Source: Rebecca billardiae RCC1528 (Eukaryota > Haptophyta). Taken from it: a DNA stretch of 64,000 nucleotides. The position numbers and the translations under genes were made by a program. The notes under the pieces were generated by a model. It did not search any database. It worked only from the letters and a program-made list of their open reading frames with translations, and was not told the DNA's origin. This document shows, piece after piece, positions 32,220 through 43,518 of this stretch (position 1 is its first letter; the number at the start of each line of letters is the position of its first letter). Location of the stretch: contig OZ251225.1 of the NCBI GenBank assembly GCA_965240325.2, positions 992,001-1,056,000 of the forward strand. The letters are read 5' to 3'.

Positions 32220-33548
32220 ATGGCGACCGACGTCGCCGCGGCCGGTGCGCCGGTGGCGGAAGACAAGGAGCCGGAGACCAAGCGCGCTCGCCGGGAGGAG
32301 GGCGCGCCCGAGGGCCGAGGGGTCGTCGACCTTCCCGAGGGCCGAGGGGCAGACGCGCCCTTCAAGCGCGTGCCGAAGCGCAAGGTGGCCATCCTCCTCG
32401 CGTACAACGGCGCGCGCTACCAGGGCATCCAACGCAACGCTGGCGCGTTCACGGTGGAGGACGAGCTCGCCCCTGCGCTCCTGACGGCCCACGCCATCTC
32501 GCGGCAGAATTCGAACGACCTCACCAAGCTGTGGTGGACGCGCGCTGGTCGCACCGACAAGGGCGTGCACGCGCTCGCCAACGTGATTGGCTTCATGTGC
32601 CACCTGGGGGACGACGAGGCGCCGGCCGCGGTGGCGGAGCGGGTCAACGCCGCGCTCCCGCCCCACATCCGCGTGCTCGGGGCGAGGCGCGTAACGAAGG
32701 GCTTCGACGCGCGCTGGCTGTGCACCGAGCGCTCGTACGAGTACCACATGCCGCTGGCCGCGCTGCGCGCACCGGGCAGCAAGGCGGACGCGGCCGGCCT
32801 GAGCGCAGACGAGCTGGAGACGGTCAAAGCGACGCTTCGCGCGTTCCTGGGCTCGCACACGTTCCACAACTACACGACGGGGCTCAAGGTGGGCGCGCCG
32901 CAGGCGTGGCGCTACATCACCAGCGCGCAGCTCACCGAGCCGTACACCTCGGCCGGCGGGGAGCCGTTCGTGTGCCTCAAGCTGCGCGGCAAGTCCTTCC
33001 TGCTGCACCAGATCCGGAAGATGGTCGCGGTGCTGGTCGCGCGCGCGCGCGGACGGCTCGACGCGGAGCTGTTCAAGCGCACGCTCGGCCCTGACCTGGT
33101 CTCGCTGCCGATGGCCCCCGCGGCCGGCCTGCTCATGCACGGCTGCCACTACGAGCAGTACGACAACAAGTGGGGAGGGCAGGACGGGCGCGAGGCGCTG
33201 GCCCTCACGCCGGCGGAGGATGCCGCCCGCCAGGCGTTCTTCCGCGAGCACCTGCTCGGCGCGGTCGCGTCTGCGCCGGTCACGGTCGCCTTCTTCGCGT
33301 GGCTCGAGCGGATCGACCGCTTCGTCTTCTCCGTCACTCAACCACGCGCCAAGGCTCCGGCCGCGGCCGCCGCGCCTTCGGCCAACGCCGACGGTGCCGC
33401 CGCCGGCGATGATGACGACGTGACCGATGTCGTTGCGGCCGGACCATCTCATCCACCGGCGACGGCGACAAGCACTGACGACGATGCGCTCGCGCAAGGT
33501 GGCGCCTCAGAGCAGCCGTGCAACGAGGATGCTGCCGTGGACGAGTAG
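32220..33548 (+). CDS. tRNA pseudouridine synthase (PUS1/TruA family)
   Basis: Isomerises uridine to pseudouridine in tRNA and some other RNAs, in nucleus and/or organelles. Single exon, 442 residues. Basic nuclear-type N-terminus (ETKRARREE, PKRKVAILLAYNGARYQGIQ), catalytic Asp in RAGRTDKGVHALANVIGF, DARWLCTERSYEYHMPL, GSHTFHNYT, and C-terminal KSFLLHQIRKMVAVLVAR with LPMAPAAGLLMHGCHYEQYD. The HNYT and HQIRKM motifs are those of eukaryotic PUS1 rather than bacterial TruA. The last 80 residues are a low-complexity acidic Ala/Asp tail. The frame is open upstream to 31956, but the first ATG that precedes a plausible start is 32220. Confidence 0.94.
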   Translation: MATDVAAAGAPVAEDKEPETKRARREEGAPEGRGVVDLPEGRGADAPFKRVPKRKVAILLAYNGARYQGIQRNAGAFTVEDELAPALLTAHAISRQNSNDLTKLWWTRAGRTDKGVHALANVIGFMCHLGDDEAPAAVAERVNAALPPHIRVLGARRVTKGFDARWLCTERSYEYHMPLAALRAPGSKADAAGLSADELETVKATLRAFLGSHTFHNYTTGLKVGAPQAWRYITSAQLTEPYTSAGGEPFVCLKLRGKSFLLHQIRKMVAVLVARARGRLDAELFKRTLGPDLVSLPMAPAAGLLMHGCHYEQYDNKWGGQDGREALALTPAEDAARQAFFREHLLGAVASAPVTVAFFAWLERIDRFVFSVTQPRAKAPAAAAAPSANADGAAAGDDDDVTDVVAAGPSHPPATATSTDDDALAQGGASEQPCNEDAAVDE

Positions 33549-34012
33549 CTGCTGAGTCCGTCGCTGACAGCACTAAGCCGCCCGGAGCCCACGGCCGTAC
33601 GGCGGTCCCACGGACCCAGTCGCGCTTGCTGCCGCTTGCTGCAGACCCGCAGCTGCGAGTGCCGAGTGCGGTCTGCGCAGCAACCGAGCAAGACTTCCAG
33701 AGACTGGAGAGGTGATGTGATGGAGGGAAGCTAGGTGCTCAGATCAGCTCCGCTGCGCGCGTAGCGAGCAGGGCCCCAAGATGCCTTCGAATGAACAGCG
33801 CTGTAGCTTAGTGTGTAGACTCTACTGTCGTACAGTACAGTGCTGTACTACTATACCTGTACTGTACTGGTACAATGCACTACGACAGTATCAGCAGTAC
33901 ACTACTGCTCGGGCGCGGGCACCAGTCCTTGACTCCCTTGTCCGGGCAGTGAAGCGCGCGCTCCAGCGCGCGGGACGGCGCGCGCTCCCCTCTTGCGCCC
34001 GCGGTGGCTGCG
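33549..34012. other. Intergenic region upstream of the U-box/E2 gene
   Basis: 464 bp between two genes on the plus strand. 33815-33905 is rich in GTAC-containing inverted repeats (GTACAGTACAG and CTGTACTGTAC), which could form a hairpin, and is the most AT-rich part. It presumably holds the PUS1 terminator and the promoter of the next gene. Confidence 0.4.
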
Positions 34013-37000
34013 ATGGCCTCCGACGAGATCCGCACGTGGCTCGACACCGTCGACGAGGGCTATGCCGACCTCTTCGGCCACGTATTCGCCGCCATGTACG
34101 CCCGCCGCCTCGACGACCTCGCCACTTTTGCCTCAGCCGACGACTTCATCGACGCCTGCTTGACCGCGGGTCTGCCCGTGGCCGCAGCCGTGCCGCGCGC
34201 GCGACTCCGCGCGGCGTGGTCCGTGCTGCACAAGGGCGAGACCACAAGCTTAGTGGCCCGCGCGGCTCCGGCATCCGGACCGGAGCCAGAAGCCCACGCG
34301 GCTCCCCCATCCGCACCACCCATGGACATTGTCATCGACAGCGGCGACAGCAGTGCGCCGTCGACCGCGCCGATGGACATGCCCACGAGCGCCGACACGC
34401 CGCGCCTCAAGCTGACCGTGTACGGGTCCTACTTCGACGTCGAGCCGGGCGCGTCCTTCCCCGTGGAGCTGGGTGCCAACTCGACGCTCTTGGACCTCAA
34501 GTTGGCGTGCGCAGAGCATCTCGGCGTCGCCGCCACCTTCGTGCCCGACGCGCCGCTTCCGGGTTCTGACGGGGCGGGTGCGGAGCTGCCGGTCGTGATT
34601 CACTGCCCGAGCAGGTACGGTGGCGACGGGCGGGAGATGTTCGTCCTCGCGCCGCGCACGCTCGATCTCGCTGCGCTGAAGGCGCGTATCGCGCACGCGG
34701 CGGGCGCATGCATCGCTCACGTTGGCTTTGAGCTCGTCGGTGGCCCCGGCGTCGGCACGGAGGGCATGGCATCTGCGGAGGAGGGCCGCCGCGCTGATTG
34801 CACGCGCCCACGCCTCTTGGTGGACCACATGATCACGTGGCAGCCGGATCCGCGCAGCGGCCTGGTCCGCCTCGGGCCACCTGGCGAGGCGCGCACTGGG
34901 CGACTCACGGCGCATGGCGCCGCGCCAGGCCTGTGCGGCGTGCACGCGCTGTCTCAGTGGCAGCTGTGCTTGTGCTTCGGCGGCGGCGTTGTGCTTCGCG
35001 CAACAGTGCCGAACCCGCTCGTTCCGGGTGGCGCGACACACGTCACCCTGGCCGACGCTGCGCGTGCAGCGCTCGGCGACACCTCCGCGCCTGCGGCGTG
35101 CGCCGACGGCGCAGCAGCGGCCGTGGCCACGCCGCCTCCCATCTGCCTGGCCGGTGCGCGCAGCGGCGAGGGCGCGGCGGCCCTGCTGGACGTGCTCGCG
35201 CTCGGCGACTCGGCGCGCCTGGACGTGGAGTGGACGGCCGCCGTGCCCGATGGCGTCGTGGATGTGCTAGTCAAGACGTACACGGGCGGCGCTGCCACCG
35301 TCCGCGCGGCGCTCAGCGACCGCGCAGCGGAGCTGCTGGAGCGCGCGGCCTCCGAGCTCGCCACAGCTGAGCAGCGGCACGGCCGTGTGGCCGAGCTGAG
35401 CGTGTGCGGGTCCGGCCACAGGGCGGTCCACGTGGAGGGCAGCGCGCCAGAGGCGGGGCGCGCGCCGCCGACGGTGTGGTCGCTCGGCTTTGGCCGTGCC
35501 GAGCAGCCCACGGCCTTCCTCCACTTCCGCGCGCCCGCCGCGGCCGCCGCGGCGGGGGCGGCCGCTGCCGCACGCGCCGCCGCCCCCGCTGCTGCCGAGG
35601 CCGCGACAGCGGGCGAGGATGCGGGCGGCCGCGTCGGAGCCGACGCCAACGGCGAGCACGACGAGATTGGCGCGGACGAGGACGCAGCCGGCCGCGCGCG
35701 TGCGCCGCGCGCGCGTCGCGTGACCGTCGACGTCGCCCTCGCCAGCCACCCTCTCCTCTCGACAGCCGCCACGGACCAGCTGCCGCTCTCGGCGTGGGGC
35801 ATCTGCGATGGCGACAGCGTGCACGCGCTCGCGCGCTGGACGCGGACGGCGTGCGGCGAGGGCGACGTCCCGCGCACGGGTGCGCTGCTCGCGGGCAGGC
35901 AGGGCCAATTCGCCGACGGCGACGCGTGGTGGTCGGCCGTCGGCGTGCCGCAGCAGTCGGCGAGCGCTCGCGCCGGCGTGCTCGCCTCCCTGCTCGTGCT
36001 GGCGGACTCGCTGCGCGGCGGGGCGCGCGGCGGCGGCGGGCGCGGTGGCGGAGCCGCGCCGCGCGGGCCCTCGCTCGCGCGTGTGCTGCACGTGCTGCGC
36101 GTGTGGCTGCGCTCGGACCATCCAGCGGTCGCGGCGCTTCGAGAGCTCGCGCTCGGCCACGCCATCGCTCCGAGCGCGCAGGCGTGGCTCGGCTGCGCGG
36201 TGCTGCGCATCGCGCGCCGGCTGGCGCCGGGCGCTCCCCCGCCCCCCGCCTCGCTGGGCGAGCACGTGCGCTCGTCGTGCGCGCAGCTGCTCATCCAGTC
36301 CGAGGCCGAGTTGGGCTGGGGCGCGCGCGACGAGCTCGGCCAGTGGCGCGAGCTGCGCCTGGAGACGGGCGCGGCCGCCCCCGCAGCCGCTGATGACGCC
36401 GACGGCGGCGGCGCTGACGATGGCGAGGGCGAGGGCCTGGCGGGCGTCGACCTGCGCGCGCTCGCACTCGCCGCACCTGGCCGAGACGAGATTCGCATCT
36501 GGGCGCCCTCCTCCGCGGCGGCGTGGGCGGCGGCGCTCAACGCGCGCACGCTGTGCGCGCCGGGTGAGGGCGAGCTCGTGGCTCTGAGTAGCGCGGCGCA
36601 CGCGCGCGCGGCCGCCGCGCAGCCGAGCGCGGCGCGGTGCATGCGCATCATCCCGTCCGCGCTGCTCCCGCACGCGCCGCGCCCGTCGCTCTGCCGCGAC
36701 GAGACGGGCCGCGCGGCCGCGTACGTCGGCACGTGGACCTCCGGAGTGGGCGCGTCGGGCGACGAGCTCGTGTCCCTCTTCCTGCCTCTCGAGGGCAAAG
36801 AGCGTCAGTCTGGCGTGAAGGCGCTGCAGGCCAAGCTGGTCGCGCTCGGGCTGGAGTCGGAGCAGGCCAGCGCGGCCGAGCTCGAGTCGGAGATGGCGGG
36901 CACGCCCGACGAGGCGACGGTGCTCGTGCTCGACGTGAGCGCGTCGATGGCGGGCTCGGCGTCGTTCGGCGGGCACGACGAGCAGGAGGAGCAGCGCCGG

Positions 37001-37176
37001 GAGGAGGAGGCCAGCCGGGCGGCGTGGCGGCATGGGCGTGTGGAGCCGCACGAGTGGCGGTGGGACATGCGGCCCAGCCGCCGCGCGCCGGGCGACCGTG
37101 ACGCTCGCAACTCGCGCAGTAGTGCCGACGAGGACGACGAAGAATCGGAGAGCGATGGCGACGGCGAGTGCGGGCA

Positions 37177-37207
<31 letters not shown>

Positions 37208-40200
37208 TGCCTGTACAATGGCGATGACTACGACGACGCGGCCGCGGTCGCGTGCCTGCGCGCCGTCCCGGGCTACTCGCACGCCCTCAAGCTGGCCAGG
37301 TCGCACTCCCCTGAGGCCGTGCTGCGCGAGCTGTGCCACGTCGAGAGCCCCTTGAAGCCGTACAACTCGGAGCTGTACGCCGCCGCGCGCGACCACTTTG
37401 TGCTGCTCAAGCTCACGCTGGCCGGGGACTCGGTGCTGGCGCCCGATGGCCGCAGCGCCTCACGCGGCAGCCGCAGCGCAGCGGCCGCGCCGCCGCGCGG
37501 CGGCGCAGCCGCAGGCAGCGCCGAGGCGGCCGTCGAGGAGGACGACGAGGGCGACGACGACGTGCCGGAGCCGTTCCGCTGCCCAATCACGTGGACGCTG
37601 CTCGACGACCCGGTCGTGGCCCCCGACGGCAACACCTACTCTCGGGACGCGCTGGGCCGGTGGCTGGCGCACAGCGATCGCTCGCCGCTCACTGGGGCGC
37701 CCATGAACACGCGGCTGCCGCTCACGCCCAACTTCAACCTGCGCTCACAGATCCACGCGTGGCTGGATGGGAGCGGCGCCGGCACGCGCGGCGCGCTCCG
37801 CGGGACGGCGGGCGCGCCGGCCGCCGCGCGTGTGGTCTCGTTCGAGGTTGCAGTACTCGCAGCGCCGTCCGATCGGCCTCGCGCCGCACGCGGCGGCGGC
37901 GCCGCCGAGCGCGCCGCGGCCGTGCGAGTGACCGTGCCGCGCAGCGCGCCGCTCTTTGCCATCGCGGCCGCGGTCGCGCGCGCCACGGACGGCGCAGTGT
38001 GGCCGACGCACGCGGCCGCGCCCAACGGCGCGTGGGCCGACCTTGGCACTGGAGCGCGCGCCGCCGACGCCGCGCCAGTGTCCGTGCGCCAGCTGCACTC
38101 GCTCTGCCCACCGGCTGCGGCTGCGGCCGCGGCTGGCCCGGCGTCGGAGGACTCCGTCGGGGCCGACGGCGGGCCGCCGCGCCGCCTGCTGGTGCAGATG
38201 CGCGCCCCCGTCGGCCGCCGCGTGCGCGTCCGTGACCCTCACAACCAGTCCGCGTTCGCGCGGTGGAGCGACGCGCCTGTCGTCTTTGACGAGCGCGTGG
38301 ACGGCAGTGAGACGGTGGGGGGGCTGCTCGTGCTGCTCTGGGAGCGCCTCGGCATCCGGCCGGGCGGGCGCATGCTGTGGTACGACGTGGTGGAGCAGGG
38401 CGACGACAGGCGCGTTGGGCAGCCCGCGACCCTCACGCACGCCCGGATCCCCGCGCACGTGACCGAGTTGGTGCTGCACTACCCGCCGGCCCCGACCCCG
38501 ACGCGCCGAGGCCCCGAGCCCCTCTCGCGGCTGGCGGCCGCGCAGGCCGTGCTGCACGCCTTCTGCAACCGCGTGCAGGCGTACCGCGCGCCGCACGAGC
38601 TCGGCCTCGTGCTCGTGGGCACGGAGGCGCGCGAGGTGTGCGCGCTCACGCCCGTGCTCTCGCGCTTCCGGGCCGAGCTCGACGGCGCGCACGCGAAGGG
38701 CAACACCGCCCTCCGCGACGGCCTGGCGCTCGCCGCGCAGATGCTGCGAGTGCGCGAGGCGCGCCACCGCGCGAGCGCGGCGGCGGCCGGCGGCGGCGAC
38801 GCGCCGCCGCTCGCGCTGCGCGTGCTGTGCGTGAGTGACGGCGAGGACACGTGCTCGTCCGCCGCCAACTCGACGCCCGCCGTCGAGGCTGCGCTCGGCC
38901 CCGCCGGCGGCACGCGCGCGAGGATCGTCGTGGACTGCGTCGCGGTGGGGCGTGCCGACCACGAGCCGCTGTGCGCCCTCGCCAAGCGCTCGGGCGGGCT
39001 GGCCTTTTGGCCGCAGCAGCTGCGCACCGCGCTGCAGCTGTGCGAGCTCGACCCGGTCATCTCGTGCCTGCAGCGCCCGCCGCCTGCGCCCTTCCGTGGG
39101 CCGGGCAGCCCCGACTTCGACGCCATCGACCGCGTGCCGGGTCGGCCCGTGCCAGAGCTGGGGCGCACCGTGAGGCCGCTGTCGGACGCGCTCGCCGCGC
39201 TTGACGCCGCCGAGCCCAGCGCGGGCGGCGGCGGCGCAGGCAGCGCGTCGCGCGCCGTGCTCCGCGAGCTGCGCGAGCTGCACCGCGCGCCGCACCCGCA
39301 CATCGACGTGTTCCCGTCCGACGACGTGCGCTTCTGGCGCATCGTCATCGCCGGCCCCGAGGGCACGCCGTACGAGCGAGGTACCTGGGCCGGCTTTGTG
39401 CGACTCCCGGCCGAGTACCCGGCCGATCCTCCCGAGGTGCGGCTGGTCACGCCGATCAGGCACTGCAACATCAACGCGCACGGTCGCGTGTGCCACTCGA
39501 TCCTCGACCGCAACTGGACGCCGGCGACGCGGATGCGCACTGTGCTCGACTGCGTGTACAGTGCGCGCGCGCGCCCGCGGCCCCGCGCGTGGCGGCGCCG
39601 GTGCGCGAGCGCACGCGGCGGCGTGTGCACAGCGTTTCGCGCGCACCTCCGATGATGCCCTTGGCGCGGCGCGGCGGCGGCGCGTGCGCAGGCCTGCTGC
39701 TCACGCCGGACACGGCCGACCCTCTCGACTCACACCTGAGCCTCAGCTTCTACGGCGCCGACGGCGGGTACGAGGCGGCCATCATCGAGCACACGCGCAC
39801 GCACGCCTCGGTGAGCCGCGCCGAGTGGGGAGAGGCGCTGCGCGCGAGCAGCCTGACGGCGCAGGAGCGCCTCGCCGCCTGCAGGGGCCACCTGGCGAGC
39901 ATGCGCGAGGCGCGGCTCTCTGGCAGCCTCGCGCAGGCCATCCACGCGGCGCAGCTCGGCGCGGCCGCCGTCTCGCAGTGGCCAGAGCCTCTCGCGAGCG
40001 TCGATGACGTGCAGATCGCGCTGGAGTCGACGCGCTGCCGCTTGCACCTCGTGGAGCTTCGCACCGAGGGCGCGCCACACATGCCAGAGCCCGACGCGCG
40101 CGCCGCGCGCGCGCACTCCACGAGCTCGCTCTCGGCGGCGCGGAAGACTCTCCAGCAGCTCCTCCACACCACGAATACGCCGAGCGATGCCCGCCAGCGG

Positions 40201-40503
40201 CGCGACCACCGGCGCTTTGTGGCGCCGCGAGCGCTGCAGGCAGACATCTACTACGCACTCGCCACGGTCGAGAAGCTCGAGGCACGTCGGGGACGTCGGG
40301 TTGCCTGGCTCCGGGAAGCGCTCGGCGCGGCGTTCGACGGCGGCGTCGCGGCGCGCGTGACCGCCATCGAAGCCGAGCTCACCGACGTGATCGCCGAGCA
40401 TGTCGACCGCACGGGCTCTGCAGCTGGTAGCGAGGAGCCACCGGGTGGACAGGGCGGTGGCAGGAGCGGGCGCCGCAGGGGCGGGCGGCGCCAGCGGCGC
40501 TGA
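34013..40503 (+). CDS. Giant U-box, von Willebrand A and E2 ubiquitin-conjugating fusion protein
   Basis: Two exons, 34013-39560 and 39692-40503 (intron 131 bp, phase 1, donor GTGCGC, acceptor GCAG); product about 2,119 residues. Helical N-terminus (1-85); possible beta-grasp (130-200); long Ala-rich middle; vWA MIDAS start DVSASM (Asp974); acidic poly-Asp run (about 1055-1065); U-box PFRCPITWTLLDDPVVAPDG...YSRDALGRWL (about 1185-1255); second ubiquitin-like segment (about 1391-1495); rest of the vWA with Thr1565 in KGNTALRDG and Asp1609 in CVSDGEDT; E2 domain from about 1745 with RFWRIVIAGPEGTPYERGTW, HCNINAHGRVCHSIL (catalytic Cys1827) and NWTPATRM, continuing across the intron as LLLTPDTADPLDS. 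The C-terminal 200 residues are helical, ending in a basic Gly/Arg tail. E2 and U-box E3 in one chain suggests self-contained ubiquitin transfer; that is inference. Confidence 0.85.
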
Positions 40504-40632
40504 GTACGGTCATTACATCAGCAGTGTCCAGTACCACAGGAAGCGCCAGCACACCCGCATGGGGACCTCCAAGCTGTTCCTGATGCCCGGCACCGAGAAC
40601 CCAGCCGACATCATGACGAAGCCAATCATCAG
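40502..40632 (+). pseudogene. Copia RNase H relic
   Basis: A short frame overlapping the stop codon of the preceding gene reads HYISSVQYHRKRQHTRMGTS and LFLMPGTENPADIMTKPI. This matches the last helix and tail of copia RNase H (compare TKHIEIRYHRIRDW and NVADVLTKGL of the intact element at 2.8 kb) but is clearly a different lineage. No other part of an element is visible nearby, so it is a truncated fossil. Confidence 0.7.
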
Positions 40633-41978
40633 GCTGATTCCAGCGTCCCTTCAGCTGCGTCTCTTGCGATCCAGCGCCGATCCTCGGCATGTGATCGTAC
40701 TTCCATCACGACGAGTCGTACAGTATGCACGTCATGATGCTTCAAGGTAATCGGTCGCCGAACGTCGGACGCACATTGGCAAGTCACGGCTGATCATCAG
40801 CACCGTCTCTTCTGACTGAATGACGGAGCCACGTTTCGACGGCGGCACGACCTGTGAGTGACCTGACCGCTGACGCGCTCAGGCCGGCCGGCTCGTCATC
40901 CGGTCCACTCGCACCCGATCCAGTCTTCCGTTCTCGGACGCCACCGTTAGCAGCAGCACGCGCGCACATCAGTCATCATCAATCACACTCGTCTGTCAGC
41001 GACCCGGATAGTATTCCTAAGTAGTCGTCTCAGTACCGATTCCACGGACTATCCGGGCCGTGACACTGATCGTCACGGTGGCTCGGTCGACCCGGTTACT
41101 ATACGCGGTTGATACGTCTCTGGACTTACTTTATTCGTATACCGCCCGTTGCGTCGATCAGATTAAGTCGTATACCGTCGAGAGTACAAGCCTATCTACG
41201 ACTATCCGGCGGGTCGACCAGGCGCAATCGCGGGCAATAAGAAGTCAGAGATCTCACGGCTAGTCTCGGTTTCTTAGCCGTTCGGTAGCCGCTACCGAAC
41301 GGCTAAGAAACCGACGGGTAGCCCGAGCGCCTACGGAGTCTCAGTTTCTTAGCTAGGTCCGCCCGCCGCGCAGGCGCAGGGGGCGCAGCGGGGCAGACCC
41401 CCCCACTGAGTCTTTAGGCCCGGCCGGCGAGGCCGACGAACGTTTTGGGGCCATTTTGGAGCAGCAATGAGCAAATCTGGCATGATGTTACATGGATGCC
41501 GCGGTGCACTGGCCAGGAGTCAGTCAGACGGAAGTTGGGACTTGGCCTGTACTCGTAGTCGGGCCGCGCGCCGCGTCCCACGGCGTCACACGGCCACTGG
41601 CACTGCGCCTCGGCGGACCCGACGTCAGCCGCGACGACCGAGTAGCTAGCTAGTCCCAGTTTCTTATACGGTGTGACTATGCGTACGTATAGCGAACCAG
41701 CCAAGATCGGAGTGAATCGCTAGTCTCAGTAGTTCTAGGCCAGATCCGCAGATAGCAAGCCCCAGTTTCTCAACGACAGCTCCCGGCCCTTATTGCCCGC
41801 GATTATGCGCGCCTCAGTAGCTGTGTCACATTATCTGACCGAGTCCGCCAGTTTACTGCCAGAGCGCCCGTATATATATATATACGAGTAGTCACTCATC
41901 ACTTAGTTAGTAGTAGTTATAGTACTATAGACTAGTTCGGACTATACTGATGGTAGAATTCAGCGGCCGCTGCCTGTG
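40633..41978. other. Intergenic repeat-flank region
   Basis: About 1.3 kb without a gene. It contains a perfect palindrome at 41267-41313 (23-bp arms around one base), several copies of a (T/C)CAGTTTCTTA motif (about 41341, 41657, 41760), and a short TA tract at 41871-41884. Confidence 0.5.
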
Positions 41979-42839
41979 TTATGGCCCGCGGTGCAGGGCG
42001 GAGCGCGCAGCGTGGAGCCCGCACCAGCGGGCCCGAACCACGTTTCAAAAAGATCTTTGATCAAGAAAAAAGGGACGGGGGGCGATTTTTAGGGCTGGCG
42101 GAGACCGAGTTTCGAGTTTTTGAGATCGCATTGAGAGGTCTATCAGGCCAAAAAAAACCGCGCCCAGCTGATTCCCTAAGTAAAGTGCGATCTGGACGTC
42201 AGCTGGACGTGACATTAGTGTAACGGTTCGTTACGAGCGCGATTTTAAGTATGAGATTGCCGCCAACCGCCAACCGATAAAAACGGCAAGGCAAGGGATC
42301 GGGAAACTTGATCACCTCCAACTGTGAATAGTTTAAAAAAGCAGCGCGACGAACCCGGGCGCGCCGGCCCTTGATTGATCAGCCGCGGTCACGGCTTTAT
42401 TCGCTCTGACTGAGTGAGCGAGCTTTGCTCGGGCAGCGCCCACCCCGACCGGGGGACGCCGCAGCAGTGACGGCGCGTGGCGGTGCCGTGGCGGGGGCCG
42501 GCCGGCCGCTGGTCTCGCCCTCGCGCTCTGCTCTCCCCGAGCGCGCCTGTCGCCTCGCAGGCCGCGCGTCTCGCCCTCTCGCTCCGCTCTCCCCGAGGCT
42601 GAGCTCGCGGCCCGCCTGTCACCTCGCAGGCGCGCGCCACGGACACATGCGCGACGACATCGCGGCGGGGGCGGCGAGATCGCGGCGCGGGCGACGGGCA
42701 ACAACCTGCCCGCGGGCGCGTTCGTCACTCGAGGAGCAGCGCGCAAGGGCGAGCCGAGTCCGGAGCACGCGAGCTCGTCGCTCGCCGACCGGAGCAGAGC
42801 GCGCCGCCCGCCGCCGCCGAGCGAGCGGCGCGGCAGAGC

Positions 42840-43322
42840 TGATGAGCCGGATGCGCCCGGAGCTCGCGCGGCTGAAGGGCGAGCTCGAGCACGCGAGCTC
42901 GCGCCTCGACGCCGAGCGCGAGCTCCTCCTCAACTCGGTCGACGGCGGCGCGGAGGTCCGGCAGCAGCGTGAGGACTCACAGACAGCCGTGAGTGAGCCG
43001 CGCGCAGCTCAGCCTGCCGCTGGCAGCCGCCGTCTTCGAGGCCGACGCGGCGGAGGAGGCGGCGGGCGAGCACGGCGGCGCGGTGGAGCAGGCGCGCACG
43101 CGCGGCGGCAGGCGCGACGCGCCGCTCGCCTCGTTCCACCGCCCCGAGCTCCGCTCGGTCGGTCTCGGTGCGCGGCTGCGCAGCCGGCAGGCCGGCGGGC
43201 CAGCAGTCTGTCTGTCTGTCTGCAGTGGCGCGCGCTCTCGCTCTGCCGGCACGAGGCGTGCCGGCTGAGCGACCAGCGGCCCGTCGTCGAGCGCATGGCG
43301 CAGGGCGAGTACCTCAAGCAGG
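42840..43322 (+). pseudogene. Captured exon-like gene fragments inside the TIR element
   Basis: Within the element are segments that look like host exons with splice signals: RMRPELARLKGELEHASSRL followed by DAERELLLNSVDGGAEVRQQ (coiled-coil-like), then after a GTGAGT...GCAG interval AVFEADAAEEAAGEHGGAVE, then after a pyrimidine-rich TGTCTGTCTGTCTGCAG the exon WRALSLCRHEACRLSDQRPV ending CTCAAGCAG|GTGCGC. No start-to-stop product can be built. I do not recognise the parent gene. Confidence 0.4.
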
Positions 43323-43518
43323 TGCGCCCGCTCGCGCGCACGCGCCGGCTCGCGCCGCGCCAGCGCCTCTCGCCCTGCCTGCGCGCGCGCGCCGGCCGCT
43401 AGTCCCCGCGGCGGCCCGCGGCGACAGTCCTCGGCCCGCCGGCCCGGTGGGCGGCAGTGACTGAGTTGGCGATGGCAGCTCAGGCGAACTGTTACACATG
43501 TCAGACTGAGACAGCAGC

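Noticed and set aside
34954-37396. Long minus-strand frames over the U-box/E2 gene
   Set aside because: GC-rich codon bias opens antisense frames; sequences are Arg/Ala/Ser low-complexity with no domain.
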